A stretch of 64,000 nucleotides of DNA, taken from Candidatus Sericytochromatia bacterium. Lineage in GTDB: Bacteria; Cyanobacteriota; Sericytochromatia; UBA7694. Both the position numbers and the translations under genes were made by a program. Where the stretch lies: NCBI GenBank assembly GCA_018780035.1, contig JADMKE010000016.1:310001-374000 (forward strand), read 5' to 3'. Of the stretch, positions 18,357-27,559 are shown piece after piece. The notes under the pieces were generated by a model. The model saw nothing but the letters and a program-made list of their open reading frames with translations, made no database searches and had not been told where the DNA came from. Position 1 is the stretch's first letter; each line of letters starts with the position of its first letter.

Positions 18357-18755
18357 ATGAAGTATTTACAAGCACGTTTATCGTCAGGAATCAAAATAAC
18401 ATTTCTTTTGCTCTTGTTGCTCTTTGTGGGCTGTGAGAATGCCAATCTCGATCCCGGTGGTGTTGAAAAGGGCAAAGGCAAAGTCGTGGATTTTGCCATG
18501 GAACCGAATATCCGTGTGGCTTTGTATCTGGACTCAGAATTAAAAGCTGGCAAGAAACCCAATCTGGAATATGGCTCAATGGATGTCCACTTTGTCACGC
18601 TGGATAACACGACATTTATGGTGGAGTGGAACGATTTAGAGGATTTTAAATCGCTCAAAAAGGGCCAAGAGATCCCCTATCGGGCTTCGGGTTATATTGC
18701 CCGTCTTGAAAAAAATGGCAAAGTCTTTCAGGTGATTCGCCTCAATGAAATCTAA
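18357..18755 (+). CDS. Small lipoprotein, unknown function
   Basis: This 132-residue protein has a lipoprotein signal peptide (seven Leu-rich residues, then F-V-G-C, Cys26). The mature part looks like a small beta-domain of about 100 residues with no recognisable motif. It follows the NHL lipoprotein by 26 bases, and its last 11 bases overlap the TPR lipoprotein gene, so these are co-translated. The cluster suggests a shared envelope role. Confidence 0.7.
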   Translation: MKYLQARLSSGIKITFLLLLLLFVGCENANLDPGGVEKGKGKVVDFAMEPNIRVALYLDSELKAGKKPNLEYGSMDVHFVTLDNTTFMVEWNDLEDFKSLKKGQEIPYRASGYIARLEKNGKVFQVIRLNEI

Positions 18756-19596
18756 ACCCATACGTTTGATGTTTCTGCTTGTGGGCGGTTTTTTGACAGC
18801 CTGCAGTCCCTCGGCAGAACAATTATATGAAAAGGCAAATGCCTATTTTGCCAAAGATCAGTTCGAAGAAGCCATTCCCCTCTATGAGCAATTGCAGCTC
18901 AAAGACGCCAATAACAGCAGTGCTTTGGCCAAACTGACGATCTCTTATTCCTTTATTCAACAGTGGAAAAAATGCTCAGAGACCGGAGAATTGGCCTTTG
19001 AGCGTAAAATGGATCTGATGGAACTCTATCTTCGTGTGGGAGATTGTTATGAGCATCAGAACCAGCCCAAAAAAGCCTTAAAAACCTACCAAGAAGGCAT
19101 CAAGCGCTACCCAGATCAAATGGATCTGAAAGAAAAAGCGGCACCGCTCTTTTTTGCCGAAGGCCAATATTCAGCGGCGGTAGACTATTTCAAAATTTTG
19201 ACTGTGGCTTATCCTGAACGGGAAGATTTTTTGCTGAACATTGGCTATGCTCTCGATCGGCAAAAAAAATATACCGAAGCGGAAACTTATTTTAACAAAG
19301 TTTTGGCGATTAATTCCCAGGATTCCAGTGCATTTTATGGCTTGGCGATGATCTATGAACACCAAAATCAAATACCCAAGGCCATCTCGTTTTATCAGCA
19401 AACCCTCAAATGGCATCCCACCCATTTGAGTGCGCTCTACAATCTGGCTCAAATTTATGAGCAGAACAATCAGAAATCCGAGGCTGTGAAAACCTGGAAA
19501 AACTATATCCAGACAGCCAAAGGCAAGCCCAACCAGAAAGCCTTTCTGGCCAAGGCAGAGGCCCAACTCAAGAAACTTCAAGGAGGTGCTTCCTGA
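18745..19596 (+). CDS. TPR-repeat lipoprotein
   Basis: The 283-residue protein has a lipoprotein signal (FLTAC, Cys20) followed by tetratricopeptide repeats across about 25-275. Repeats are evident as LYEKANAYFAKDQFEEAIPL, ALKTYQEGIKRYPD, ALDRQKKYTEAETYFNKVL and LYNLAQIYEQNNQKSEAV. Such proteins act as scaffolds in envelope complexes. The start lies within the previous gene (11-base overlap). Confidence 0.85.
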   Translation: MKSKPIRLMFLLVGGFLTACSPSAEQLYEKANAYFAKDQFEEAIPLYEQLQLKDANNSSALAKLTISYSFIQQWKKCSETGELAFERKMDLMELYLRVGDCYEHQNQPKKALKTYQEGIKRYPDQMDLKEKAAPLFFAEGQYSAAVDYFKILTVAYPEREDFLLNIGYALDRQKKYTEAETYFNKVLAINSQDSSAFYGLAMIYEHQNQIPKAISFYQQTLKWHPTHLSALYNLAQIYEQNNQKSEAVKTWKNYIQTAKGKPNQKAFLAKAEAQLKKLQGGAS

Positions 19597-19717
19597 GTTA
19601 CAGGATGACGATCCCGACAAAGTTAGGTATACTACAGTGTTTATAAGAAACGCTAAAAGCGCCGAAAATCAAAATACAAACCAAATCATAGTGAAAGACA
19701 CGATTTGCAAGGAGAAA

Positions 19718-20287
19718 ATGAGCATGAAAAAATTACTACTGACCGCAGCAAGCGTTAATCTCGCCCTGTCCCTGGTGGCTTGCGGCCCCGATCCCAATGC
19801 TGTCAAACCCAGCCCATCCCCCACGGCTACCCCGACGGCAACAGCGACCCCTGCCCCTGCAGTGACCGCAACCCCGGCTCCCGCCATTACCCCAGGTCCT
19901 GCGGGCACCCCTGCCCCGATCTCGACTCCGGTCGCTGATCCCAATGCTGACGCCCAAGTCACGGCTGCCACTGCCAATAAAAATGCAGATTTCAGCTATA
20001 ACTTCAGCATCACCGGTTCAGGTCTGGGTGTGCTGGCTGATTACCAGTTCCTCCAGGTCAAAATGGGTCCCTCCACGGTTCCCCTGGTCGTTGATGGTGT
20101 GAGCAAAGTGAACTCGGTTCAGCTGCGTACATTGGATATTGCCGCTGCCAAAATTGATTTCCAATGGGTGCCTGATCAAGGTGCTCCCACCAGTGGTGAC
20201 GAAATCGAAGTAACCTTTGAGCGCAAAAATGATCCCAAAGGTCGCCGCAGCTCCAAAGTGCGTCTGACCGTCAGCAACGCTCTTTAA
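19718..20287 (+). CDS. Lipoprotein with Pro/Thr/Ala-rich linker
   Basis: ATG 19718, preceded by AAGGAGAAA, gives a lipoprotein signal ending L-V-A-C (Cys22). A longer frame from 19586 would be untypical. About 50 residues of P/T/A repeats form a flexible linker, and the C-terminal 120 residues form a probable beta-sandwich (FSYNFSITGSGL, EIEVTFERKND, KVRLTVSNAL) resembling IPT/TIG or Ig-like domains. It is the last of four lipoprotein genes and is followed by two hairpins, the second a strong terminator. Confidence 0.75.
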   Translation: MSMKKLLLTAASVNLALSLVACGPDPNAVKPSPSPTATPTATATPAPAVTATPAPAITPGPAGTPAPISTPVADPNADAQVTAATANKNADFSYNFSITGSGLGVLADYQFLQVKMGPSTVPLVVDGVSKVNSVQLRTLDIAAAKIDFQWVPDQGAPTSGDEIEVTFERKNDPKGRRSSKVRLTVSNAL

Positions 20288-20337
20288 GTCTTTGGGCAGG
20301 TTTTTTTAAGCCTGCTACAAATCGGCTTTTACAGATA

Positions 20338-20367
20338 AGATCCTCTTCTTCTGAGGGTCTTTTTTTG
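20338..20367 (+). terminator. Rho-independent terminator of the lipoprotein cluster
   Basis: An 8-bp stem (AGATCCTC pairing with GAGGGTCT, one G-T) with a 7-base loop is followed by seven T. A weaker GCAGG/CCTGC hairpin containing a T-run precedes it at 20297-20316. Confidence 0.85.
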
Positions 20368-20481
20368 TGTGTTTATTAACGCCTTATGAACAAAAGATGC
20401 GGATTTGTGGCTTTAACACTCAATTAACAGTGCTTTTGATTGATAAGATGGCTAAACGTTCTGTTTTAAAGAGGTTTGCTT

Positions 20482-22038
20482 ATGTTATCAACAGTTTGTA
20501 GTGCAGCTATCTCGGGTGTGATGGGGTATATTGTCGAGGTTGAGGTTGATCTGGCCTATGGTTTGCCTGGTATGACGCTGGTAGGGCTGCCCGATACCGC
20601 TGTTCAAGAGGCCCGTGAACGGGTGCGCAGTGCCGTACGCAATTCCGAATTTCAGTTTCCGGCCCAAAAAATCACGGTCAATATGGCCCCGGCCCATACG
20701 CGTAAAACCGGTCCGGTCTTTGACCTGGCCGTCGCCGTGGGGGTTTTGCTTTCATCGGAGCAGGTGGTCTGTAACACCATCGATCAGTGGGTGATGATGG
20801 GGGAATTGTCGCTCAATGGCGCTTTGCGCCCGGTTTATGGCGTGCTGGCTTTTGCCCAAGCTGCCTTGCGTGCAGGCAAAACCCATTTGTTGGTACCTCG
20901 GGCCAATGCCGCAGAAGCGGCTTTGGTCGAGGGGCTCGAAGTCTATGCTGCGGATTCGCTTCAGGAGGCCGTGAAAATATTGGCTCAGCCTTCAGTCTTT
21001 GCTCCCTGTCGGGCGGCTTCGCTCTCTACGCTTGCTTTTTTACCCACTTCTGGCTCGGATTCAGGCCCGGATTTTGCCGATGTCAAAGGGCAGATCTATG
21101 CCAAACGGGGGCTGGAAATTGCTGCTGCCGGAGGCCACAATCTCTTGATGATGGGGCCACCGGGTTCTGGTAAGACCCTTCTGGCCCGGCGTCTGCCGGG
21201 TATTTTGCCGCCGTTGACACCGACAGAAGCCCTCGAAACCACCACCCTTTACAGTATTTCGGGCAGGCTTTCCCAAGCTGCTCCCCAGGGCCTGATTCAA
21301 ACCCGACCCTTTCGGGCCCCCCACCACGCCATTACCTTGGCAGCCCTGCTGGGCGGGCAGCGTTTTGCCCGTCCCGGTGAAATATCGCTGGCCCACAATG
21401 GCGTGCTCTTTCTCGATGAACTCTTGGAGTTTCGTCGCGAAGTGCTGGAGGTCTTGCGCCAGCCGCTCGAAGATCGCCAGGTGACCCTCTCACGGGCCCA
21501 AGGAGCCTGGGTCTACCCAGCAGATGTGATTCTGGTCGCCGCAATGAATCCCTGCCCCTGTGGCTATGCTGGAGATGTTCTGCAGGCCTGCCAGTGTACG
21601 CCCGGTCAGCTTGAACGCTATATGAACCGGCTCTCAGGCCCTTTGCTTGATCGCATCGATTTACATCTGGAAGTGCCTCGCTTGCAAGCGATGGAATTGT
21701 TGACTCCGCCGCAAGCAGAGCCCTCGGCCAAGGTGCGTGAGCGGGTTTTGGCTGCGCGCCAGCGACAGACCGAGCGATTTCAAGGCTCTGCCATCAAATG
21801 TAATGCCCAGATGCAGGCTTTGGAGATTCGCAAATACTGTGAATTGGATCCGCCCTCGCGGCAATTATTGCAACAGGCCGTGCAACAGATGCAGCTGAGC
21901 GCTCGGGCCTATGATCGCATTCTCAAATTGGCGCGCACAATGGCAGATTTGGTGGGAGCGGAAAAAATAGAGCTGACCCAGGTGGCGGAGGCCATTCAGT
22001 ATCGCTGTTTGGACCGCCGCCAACGCCGGGTTGCCTGA
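20482..22038 (+). CDS. YifB/ComM-family Mg-chelatase-like AAA+ ATPase
   Basis: The 518-residue protein starts at ATG 20482 with GAGG upstream (a TTG two codons earlier is less likely). It has the ChlI-like N-terminal domain (LVGLPDTAVQEARERVRSA near 35-55, then KITVNMAP). An AAA+ core with Walker A GPPGSGKT and Walker B VLFLDELLEF follows, then a Mg-chelatase C-terminal helical domain (EIRKYCELDP, ending AIQYRCLDRRQRR). ComM homologues act as branch-migration helicases in natural transformation and recombination; that role here is inferred from the family. A Cys cluster CPCGYAGD...CQC is present, as usual for YifB. Confidence 0.92.
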   Translation: MLSTVCSAAISGVMGYIVEVEVDLAYGLPGMTLVGLPDTAVQEARERVRSAVRNSEFQFPAQKITVNMAPAHTRKTGPVFDLAVAVGVLLSSEQVVCNTIDQWVMMGELSLNGALRPVYGVLAFAQAALRAGKTHLLVPRANAAEAALVEGLEVYAADSLQEAVKILAQPSVFAPCRAASLSTLAFLPTSGSDSGPDFADVKGQIYAKRGLEIAAAGGHNLLMMGPPGSGKTLLARRLPGILPPLTPTEALETTTLYSISGRLSQAAPQGLIQTRPFRAPHHAITLAALLGGQRFARPGEISLAHNGVLFLDELLEFRREVLEVLRQPLEDRQVTLSRAQGAWVYPADVILVAAMNPCPCGYAGDVLQACQCTPGQLERYMNRLSGPLLDRIDLHLEVPRLQAMELLTPPQAEPSAKVRERVLAARQRQTERFQGSAIKCNAQMQALEIRKYCELDPPSRQLLQQAVQQMQLSARAYDRILKLARTMADLVGAEKIELTQVAEAIQYRCLDRRQRRVA

Positions 22039-22053
22039 TTTTTTTATTTGGGA

Positions 22054-22506
22054 TTAATCCAAAAAAGCGACCTCAGACTCTGCTGAACCCTTCACGGGGC
22101 GATTGGCCAAAGCCAAACCATCACTTTGGGGATCCAGGGCCTGATTCAAAAGGGCTTGGGTCGGGGCCGAGGCCAGACCCGAACGGATGGCCACAAATTC
22201 CATGATCTGATCCACACCCACGATCAAAATGCCGACCCCGTGCAAAATTTCGTCTTTGCGGTTTTGTGCATAGAGTTTGGCCTCTTCAGCTGCCCCGATC
22301 AAACCTTCGTATGCAGCCTGCAGGCCCGGCAGGAGTTCTTCCTGCCAGAGGGCCTGATCGGCTGTTGCGATTTGCTGTTTGTCGAGTTCTGCCAATTTGC
22401 GGCTGGCATTGTGAATCTGGCGATCGAGTCCAACCAGATAGTCCTCGGCTGAGATTTCTTGCTTGTGAAAAGCGTCGATCAACTCAACCAGGCTGAGACC
22501 TGCCAT
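22054..22506 (-). CDS. Hypothetical helical protein
   Basis: A 150-residue soluble protein with no signal peptide, predicted mostly helical, with coiled-coil-like segments at 15-55 (HKQEISAEDYLVGLDRQIHN) and 65-95. The C-terminal 40 residues look disordered. Its ATG overlaps the stop of the glycine-rich membrane protein by one base (TAATG), so the two are translationally coupled and probably functional partners. No family recognised. Confidence 0.6.
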   Translation of the reverse strand: MAGLSLVELIDAFHKQEISAEDYLVGLDRQIHNASRKLAELDKQQIATADQALWQEELLPGLQAAYEGLIGAAEEAKLYAQNRKDEILHGVGILIVGVDQIMEFVAIRSGLASAPTQALLNQALDPQSDGLALANRPVKGSAESEVAFLD

Positions 22507-22973
22507 TATTGTTGTGGGGCGGCAGTTGCCACCATTTTGTCGGCATTTTTAGACATAAATTCACCGACTTTTTTGGCTGCGTTTTGTGCTGCGCCACTGG
22601 CGAAGGCATAAGCCACCCCACCGACGAGCAGGCCCGGTAGACCAAAGGCCAGTCCAGCCAAGGCACCTGTGCTGGCAGCCGTCAGGGCGGCCATGCCTTT
22701 TTTACCTTCTGCGGAAGCTTTGGCATAAGCAGCCGTTCCCAAACCAATGGTTCCACCGATAATTGCGCCTGGAATAGCGCCACCGGGGACAACTGCGCCG
22801 ACCAAGGCACCCGCTGCTGCACCGGCCAAAATGCTTTTGCCTGTTTTACCAAAGAGGGAATCTTTGAGATTGCCCAGGAATTTGCCTGCGGCTTGCCCCG
22901 CTTTTTTAATTCCGTTTTCAGCCTCAGGGCTGGCTTTGATCATGGCATTACCTGAAACTTGCATATCTCCCAT
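22506..22973 (-). CDS. Glycine-zipper membrane-associated protein
   Basis: The 155-residue protein has an amphipathic N-terminal stretch, then Gly/Ala-rich hydrophobic segments (about 48-75: ILAGAAAGALVGAVVPGGAI; 95-130: GALAGLAFGLPGLLVGGVAY) typical of glycine-zipper membrane helices, and a charged C-terminus. GGAGG lies 6 bases before the ATG. The partner gene downstream starts at its stop codon. A role in membrane permeabilisation or scaffolding is speculative. Confidence 0.65.
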   Translation of the reverse strand: MGDMQVSGNAMIKASPEAENGIKKAGQAAGKFLGNLKDSLFGKTGKSILAGAAAGALVGAVVPGGAIPGAIIGGTIGLGTAAYAKASAEGKKGMAALTAASTGALAGLAFGLPGLLVGGVAYAFASGAAQNAAKKVGEFMSKNADKMVATAAPQQ

Positions 22974-23120
22974 AAAATCCTCCGAAAGTGATTGTATTTA
23001 AAATGTCTGTATTACTTCCTCTGTCAGTTAAATGCCCGCTGATCTTGTGTTTCTTTAAAGCGATTTAGACAAAAATTAATCTTGGAGCGCTCTTGCTGCC
23101 GCCTGAGGCCTTGTGACTGT

Positions 23121-23126
23121 TATAAT
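23121..23126 (+). promoter_or_regulatory. Extended -10 of rimO
   Basis: TATAAT preceded by TGT (TGn extended -10) lies 8 bases before the rimO ATG. Transcription would start close to the start codon, so the mRNA may be leaderless or nearly so. No matching -35 is seen. Confidence 0.5.
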
Positions 23127-23133
23127 AGCTCAC

Positions 23134-24549
23134 ATGGCAAAAACAAAAAATTCCCCCCCTGCAATTAAAAAAGTCGGCTTTGTCAGTCTCGGTTGTCCCA
23201 AGGCTTTGGTAGACAGTGAGCGTATTCTCACCCAACTGCGGGCCGAAGGTTATGAAGTGGCTCCCACTTACGAAGAGGCCCATGCAGTGATCGTGAATAC
23301 CTGCGGCTTTATCACCCCCGCGATCGAAGAATCTTTAGAGGCGATTGGCGAAGCCATGGACGCCACAGGCAAAGTGATCGTCACAGGCTGTCTGGGTGAG
23401 CGCCCCGAAACCATTCTCGAACGCTATCCACGTGTGCACGCCATTACCGGATCTATGGCTGATGACGCGGTATTACACGCGATTCATGAGCTGATTCCCC
23501 CCGACCAAAACCCCCACACGGCCCTGGTGCCCGAAGCCGGGGTCAAACTCACGCCGCGCCATTTTAGCTATCTCAAAATCGCTGAAGGTTGCAACCACAC
23601 CTGCAGTTTTTGTATTATTCCCAAATTGCGGGGCAAACAGGTCTCCCGCGACAGCAAAGATCTGCTGGGTGAAGCCTGGCGGCTCTTGCGCAGTGGCACC
23701 CGTGAATTGCTGGTGATTGCCCAAGATACCAGCGCCTACGGTGTGGACCTGCGCCACCGCAGCAGCACCTTTCTGGGCCAGGAAATTCCCGCCCATTTGG
23801 TCGATTTGACCACCCAGCTCGGCGAAACCGGCGCCTGGGTGCGTTTGCATTATGTCTACCCCTATCCCTTTGTTGAGAAATTGGTGGAATTGATGGCCCA
23901 GGGCAAAATTCTGCCCTATCTTGATGTGCCCTTTCAGCATGCCAGCCCGGCGGTCTTGCGCCGCATGCGCCGTCCGGGTGCGGCTCAACAGCTTGAATAT
24001 GTGCAACGCTGGCGCGAAATTTGCCCCGAGATTGTGTTGCGTTCGACCTTTATTGTCGGCTTTCCCGGTGAGACTGAAGAAGACTTCCAAATGCTGTTGG
24101 ACTTTCTCGAAGCGGCCCAATTGGACCGGGTCGGCTGTTTTACCTATTCAGAGGTGCCCGAAGCCGATGCCACAGGCTTTGGCGATCTGGTGCCCGAAGA
24201 CGTCAAAGATGAGCGCTACGAACGTTTTATGGCCGTTCAGCAGACCATTTCGGCGCGCAAACTGGCGGCCCGTGTGGGCACTGAGATCGACGTTGTGATC
24301 GACGATTATAATGAAGAGGCAGGCCAGTTGATTGGCCGCAGTTGGGCCGATGCGCCAGAAATCGACGGCCAGGTCTTTTGTGTACATGGCGATTTGGCCG
24401 AAACCCCCGAAGCCCGTGCTTTGCCTGCTGGTTCGATTAAAATTGGCGATCGGGTGCGCGTGCGCATCGAAGACGCTGATGACTATGACCTCTATGGTGA
24501 GGTTGTGGGGCTTAAACCCTGGAACATCCAACTCAATGACCGACGCTGA
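23134..24549 (+). CDS. rimO: Ribosomal protein S12 methylthiotransferase RimO
   Basis: This 471-residue radical-SAM methylthiotransferase has N-terminal UPF0004 cysteines ([12 protein letters not shown] with C21, and [13 protein letters not shown]). The radical SAM cluster is [17 protein letters not shown], and a C-terminal TRAM domain follows (about 400-470). The GCPK-x-LVDSE and CIIPKLRG wording is typical of RimO rather than MiaB. It adds a methylthio group to the conserved Asp of ribosomal protein S12. The ATG at 23134 is chosen because the sequence before it carries the -10. The acetyltransferase gene overlaps its end by 14 bases. Confidence 0.93.
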   Translation: MAKTKNSPPAIKKVGFVSLGCPKALVDSERILTQLRAEGYEVAPTYEEAHAVIVNTCGFITPAIEESLEAIGEAMDATGKVIVTGCLGERPETILERYPRVHAITGSMADDAVLHAIHELIPPDQNPHTALVPEAGVKLTPRHFSYLKIAEGCNHTCSFCIIPKLRGKQVSRDSKDLLGEAWRLLRSGTRELLVIAQDTSAYGVDLRHRSSTFLGQEIPAHLVDLTTQLGETGAWVRLHYVYPYPFVEKLVELMAQGKILPYLDVPFQHASPAVLRRMRRPGAAQQLEYVQRWREICPEIVLRSTFIVGFPGETEEDFQMLLDFLEAAQLDRVGCFTYSEVPEADATGFGDLVPEDVKDERYERFMAVQQTISARKLAARVGTEIDVVIDDYNEEAGQLIGRSWADAPEIDGQVFCVHGDLAETPEARALPAGSIKIGDRVRVRIEDADDYDLYGEVVGLKPWNIQLNDRR

Positions 24550-25087
24550 AACCATCGATCCCGCAGGCGTTGCGATTGTCTACGCCCGGCCCGCGCTTTT
24601 GCCCGCTTTTTGCGCCACTTTGGATCTTGTTGCCCGCGAGCGGATGTATATTGAAATGACCGAAGCGCCAAGCCAAGAGCAATTGGCGACCTTTCAGATG
24701 CGCATGTTGGCCCTCAATATGCCGGTTTTTTATGCCCTAAGCGGTGAACGGGTACTGGGCTGGGCAGATATTTCAGCAGCGGGCAATCCCCGCCTCGCTC
24801 ACAGAGGATTTTTGGGCATGGGATTGCTGCCCGAGGCACGCGGGTTGGGCCTGGGCCAAAAATTGCTCGAAGCCGCCCTCAAACATGCCCGTGAACAGAC
24901 CGCGCTTGAAAAGGTCGAGTTGCTGGTCTTTACCAGCAATATTGCAGCCATTGGGCTCTATCGCAAGTTCGGTTTTGAAGAAATTGGCGTGATTCGCCAT
25001 TTTCGCAAACTCGATGGGGTCTATTTTGACTGTTTAGAGATGGAGCTGTTTTTGCGCGAACAGCCCACCCATTTAGGGGTGCTTTAA
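24536..25087 (+). CDS. GNAT-family N-acetyltransferase
   Basis: I choose ATG 24536, inside the end of rimO; an earlier in-frame start would extend far into rimO. The 183-residue protein shows a GNAT core: [20 protein letters not shown] gives the acetyl-CoA pyrophosphate loop (R-G-x-G-L/G), followed by [22 protein letters not shown], the usual C-terminal N-x-x-A-x-x-L-Y-x-K-x-G-F motif. Position behind rimO could hint at a ribosomal substrate (RimI/RimJ-like), which is only inference. Its end overlaps the convergent gene by 15 bases. Confidence 0.85.
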   Translation: MTDAETIDPAGVAIVYARPALLPAFCATLDLVARERMYIEMTEAPSQEQLATFQMRMLALNMPVFYALSGERVLGWADISAAGNPRLAHRGFLGMGLLPEARGLGLGQKLLEAALKHAREQTALEKVELLVFTSNIAAIGLYRKFGFEEIGVIRHFRKLDGVYFDCLEMELFLREQPTHLGVL

Positions 25088-26179
25088 GTGCAGATCAAAG
25101 ATGCCTGCGCCAATCGGAACGCGATCATGGTGGGCAAAATGTTCATCCTTGTCAAAGCCCCCGTTGCGGTTTAAATCCAGCCAGAGGCCATCGTCTCGCC
25201 ACATGCCATTGTGATTCTGGCTTTCAAAGGCCAGGGCTTTGATCGTCAATCCGTTTAGGCTCAGTTCGCCCGCATAAAAACAGCGGGCGTAGAAGCGATA
25301 ACCGTTCATATGGGCATTAAAAAAGTACCAAATCTGATAGGGACTTTTGCGGTGCTGTCCGTCGCTGTCGATCAGATCGACCTCTAAAGCCACTGAACCT
25401 GAACCATCGGGACTGGGAGCGCCGTCATCGCTGAGATCTTCGTTATTGTTGCGGTCGAGGTAAAATTTATGGTCTTGAATCAGAAAACTGTAAATGGGGT
25501 CTGCGCTGTTGCCCAGGCGAAAATACCCATAGAGTTTGGGGCCCGCAGCAGGGGGTTCATTTTGAAGTTTTTCAGCGGCTTGGCTGTCTGTGGCAAAAGA
25601 GGTTTGTCCCCAGCTCAAATTGCTGGGCAGATCATCTCCCGTGTATGTGAGCTCTTTGCTGATATCTACGACCCAAGGCTTGGCAACTGTGGCAGGTGCT
25701 TGGCCGGGGATCTCAAACGCCAGACGTTCCTGCACCTGGCTTCCGCCGCTGGGCCAGTTGCGGTAGAGGCGCAATTCATAGCGCCCAGGGGTTTGCGGTG
25801 TTTGGAAGGCGGCCACGTCACCCTTTTCAAGAAAAAATTGGGATCCCCAATCTTGCTCTGGGGCCTCGGCGGGAACCAACGTCAGCCAGTCGTTGGTCGC
25901 GACTTTGCTCAGAACCTGGACCTCAAAGGCTTGGCCTGGTACCGGAGAAGCTCTCAAGCGAAAGGGGGACGCATGGGACGCATGGGGTTCGGATGATGTC
26001 TTAAGGGGGGCTTGAACTGTGCTTTTGGGTGGTATTGAAGCTGGTCTGAGCAGCAGAGCACCCACCCCCAAAACCAAAAACAAGGCCAATAACATCCAGA
26101 GCATGCCAGAAGAAATTCCCTTCTCTTGGCTGTGCTGCTTGAAAAAATACAAACTCTTTTTTGAATGGGTATCTGCCAT
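25073..26179 (-). CDS. Membrane-anchored hypothetical with EF-hand-like repeats
   Basis: I start at the ATG at 26179-26177 (368 residues), which places a single membrane helix at about 30-47 (MLWMLLALFLVLGVGALLL); a longer N-terminus is possible. After a Pro/Ser linker come two beta-rich parts. Two calcium-type loops stand out in the C-terminal half: LDRNNNEDLSDDG and LDLNRNGGFDKDEHF, both D-x-N/D-x-N/D-G-like. Function unknown; an exported, metal-stabilised domain is inferred. The gene is convergent with the GNAT gene (15-base overlap). Confidence 0.65.
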   Translation of the reverse strand: MADTHSKKSLYFFKQHSQEKGISSGMLWMLLALFLVLGVGALLLRPASIPPKSTVQAPLKTSSEPHASHASPFRLRASPVPGQAFEVQVLSKVATNDWLTLVPAEAPEQDWGSQFFLEKGDVAAFQTPQTPGRYELRLYRNWPSGGSQVQERLAFEIPGQAPATVAKPWVVDISKELTYTGDDLPSNLSWGQTSFATDSQAAEKLQNEPPAAGPKLYGYFRLGNSADPIYSFLIQDHKFYLDRNNNEDLSDDGAPSPDGSGSVALEVDLIDSDGQHRKSPYQIWYFFNAHMNGYRFYARCFYAGELSLNGLTIKALAFESQNHNGMWRDDGLWLDLNRNGGFDKDEHFAHHDRVPIGAGIFDLHLKHP

Positions 26180-26309
26180 ACAAACCTCTGCGCAACGGGA
26201 TATGTCTATTATCGCATCCCTGTCAAATGTCTTTATGGGGCTTGCTGCCAAAAGGGTAAAGAGTCTAAATGGTAAACTGCCATAAACTCATGCCAGTAAG
26301 GAGTCCTCT

Positions 26310-27107
26310 ATGCCTTTGCCCAGTTATCAAGATCTATTCGAAGTGGCCTGTGAAGCGGCCTGGGTCGCTGGCCGACAGACCTTGGCCCATTTTAATACAG
26401 GTGTTAATGTCGAGTGGAAAGCCGATCATTCCCCCGTGACCGTCGCGGATCGCGAGGCTGAACGCACCCTGCGCAGGATCATCAACCAGGCTTTTCCCAA
26501 CCACGCCATTTTGGGCGAAGAATACGGAGAACAGCCCGGCAGTGACCCGATTCGCTGGATTCTCGATCCGATTGACGGTACCCGTTCGTTTGCGCGTGGG
26601 ATTCCGCTCTATGGGGTGCAAGTGGGGGTGGAAGTCATGGGTGAGCCCGTGGTGGGCGTGATTTATTTGCCGGTCTTGGATGAACTGGTGGCCGCTTATC
26701 AGGGGGGCGGCTGCACACTCAATGGCAGGCCCTGCCATGTTTCGCAGGTGAAAGACTGCGATCAGGCTCTGCTCTTGGCCCACGACCTGAATTTGATTCA
26801 AAAACGCTGGCAAGGCTTGGATGCTTTGGTGGAGCAAGTGCAAGGGCTTCGCAATTGGGGTGATTGTTATTCCTTTGTGCAGGTGGCCACAGGCAAAGCC
26901 GAGATGGTGCTCGAACCGCGCATGAGTCCGTGGGACAACGCGCCTTTGCTTACGATTCTAGAAGAGGCCGGCGGTTTGTTTACAAACTGGCGGGGCGAAC
27001 GCACGATTCATGGCGGCGAGGCCCTCGCCAGCAATGGGCATTTTCACCCCTTTTTACTGGAAGCACTCAAAGACAGCGTGCCTTTGCCTCCAGATCTCGA
27101 TTCCTGA
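26310..27107 (+). CDS. Inositol-monophosphatase-family phosphatase, histidinol-phosphatase (HisN) type
   Basis: The 265-residue protein has the metal-binding set of the IMPase family: GEE with E70, DPIDGTRSF (86-94) and the C-terminal WDNAPLLTILEEAGG. The RSFARGIPLYG wording and WGDCYSFVQVATGKAE resemble HisN-type histidinol-phosphate phosphatases, so histidine biosynthesis is likely; inositol or sulfur-nucleotide phosphatase roles cannot be excluded. TAAGGAG lies 6-12 bases before the ATG. It is convergent with sufE, separated by 2 bases. Confidence 0.85.
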   Translation: MPLPSYQDLFEVACEAAWVAGRQTLAHFNTGVNVEWKADHSPVTVADREAERTLRRIINQAFPNHAILGEEYGEQPGSDPIRWILDPIDGTRSFARGIPLYGVQVGVEVMGEPVVGVIYLPVLDELVAAYQGGGCTLNGRPCHVSQVKDCDQALLLAHDLNLIQKRWQGLDALVEQVQGLRNWGDCYSFVQVATGKAEMVLEPRMSPWDNAPLLTILEEAGGLFTNWRGERTIHGGEALASNGHFHPFLLEALKDSVPLPPDLDS

Positions 27108-27109
27108 GT

Positions 27110-27550
27110 TCAGGCCTTGACCTCGGTGGCGGCAGATTCCGCGGCATAGCGTTTCATATCGCGAATCATGGCGACCAGACCGTTGGAGCGCGTGCCTGAG
27201 AGGTGCTGATCGAGTCCTATGCGCTGAAAGACATTCAGCTCAGCCTGTAAGATCGCTGCCGGTTTTTGGCCCGAGAGCAGGCGAATCAGCAAGCTGACCA
27301 GTCCTTTGACAATCATGGCTTCGCTGTCGGCTGTGTAGATCATCGTGCCCTGAGTGGCATCGTATTCGGCGTTGAGCCAGACATTGGACTGGCAACCCAG
27401 AATCCGTTTGGCCTCTGTTTTGTGCTCAGGATCCAGGGGCGGCAATTCAAGCCCGAGTTCAATTAAGTGTTCGTATTTTTCCGACCAGTCGGAAAAAAAA
27501 GCAAAGTCGTCGACAATGCTGTCTTGGATTTCGTTAATACTCTGCGTCAT
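27110..27550 (-). CDS. SufE-family Fe-S cluster assembly sulfur acceptor
   Basis: This 146-residue protein matches SufE in length and motif order. The active Cys is C53 in RILGCQSNVWL. A LLSGQKPAAIL segment and the C-terminal GLDQHLSGTRSNGLVAMI motif follow. SufE accepts persulfide from the SufS cysteine desulfurase and passes it to scaffold proteins. No other suf gene is in the window. It is followed on the same strand by an unknown gene. Confidence 0.93.
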   Translation of the reverse strand: MTQSINEIQDSIVDDFAFFSDWSEKYEHLIELGLELPPLDPEHKTEAKRILGCQSNVWLNAEYDATQGTMIYTADSEAMIVKGLVSLLIRLLSGQKPAAILQAELNVFQRIGLDQHLSGTRSNGLVAMIRDMKRYAAESAATEVKA

Positions 27551-27559
27551 GGCGTGACT

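Noticed and set aside
25469..25996. Plus-strand open frames opposite 25073-26179, 27713-29008 and 52268-53032.
   Set aside because: They are shadows in which the opposite strand carries a gene with better composition, start site and motifs.
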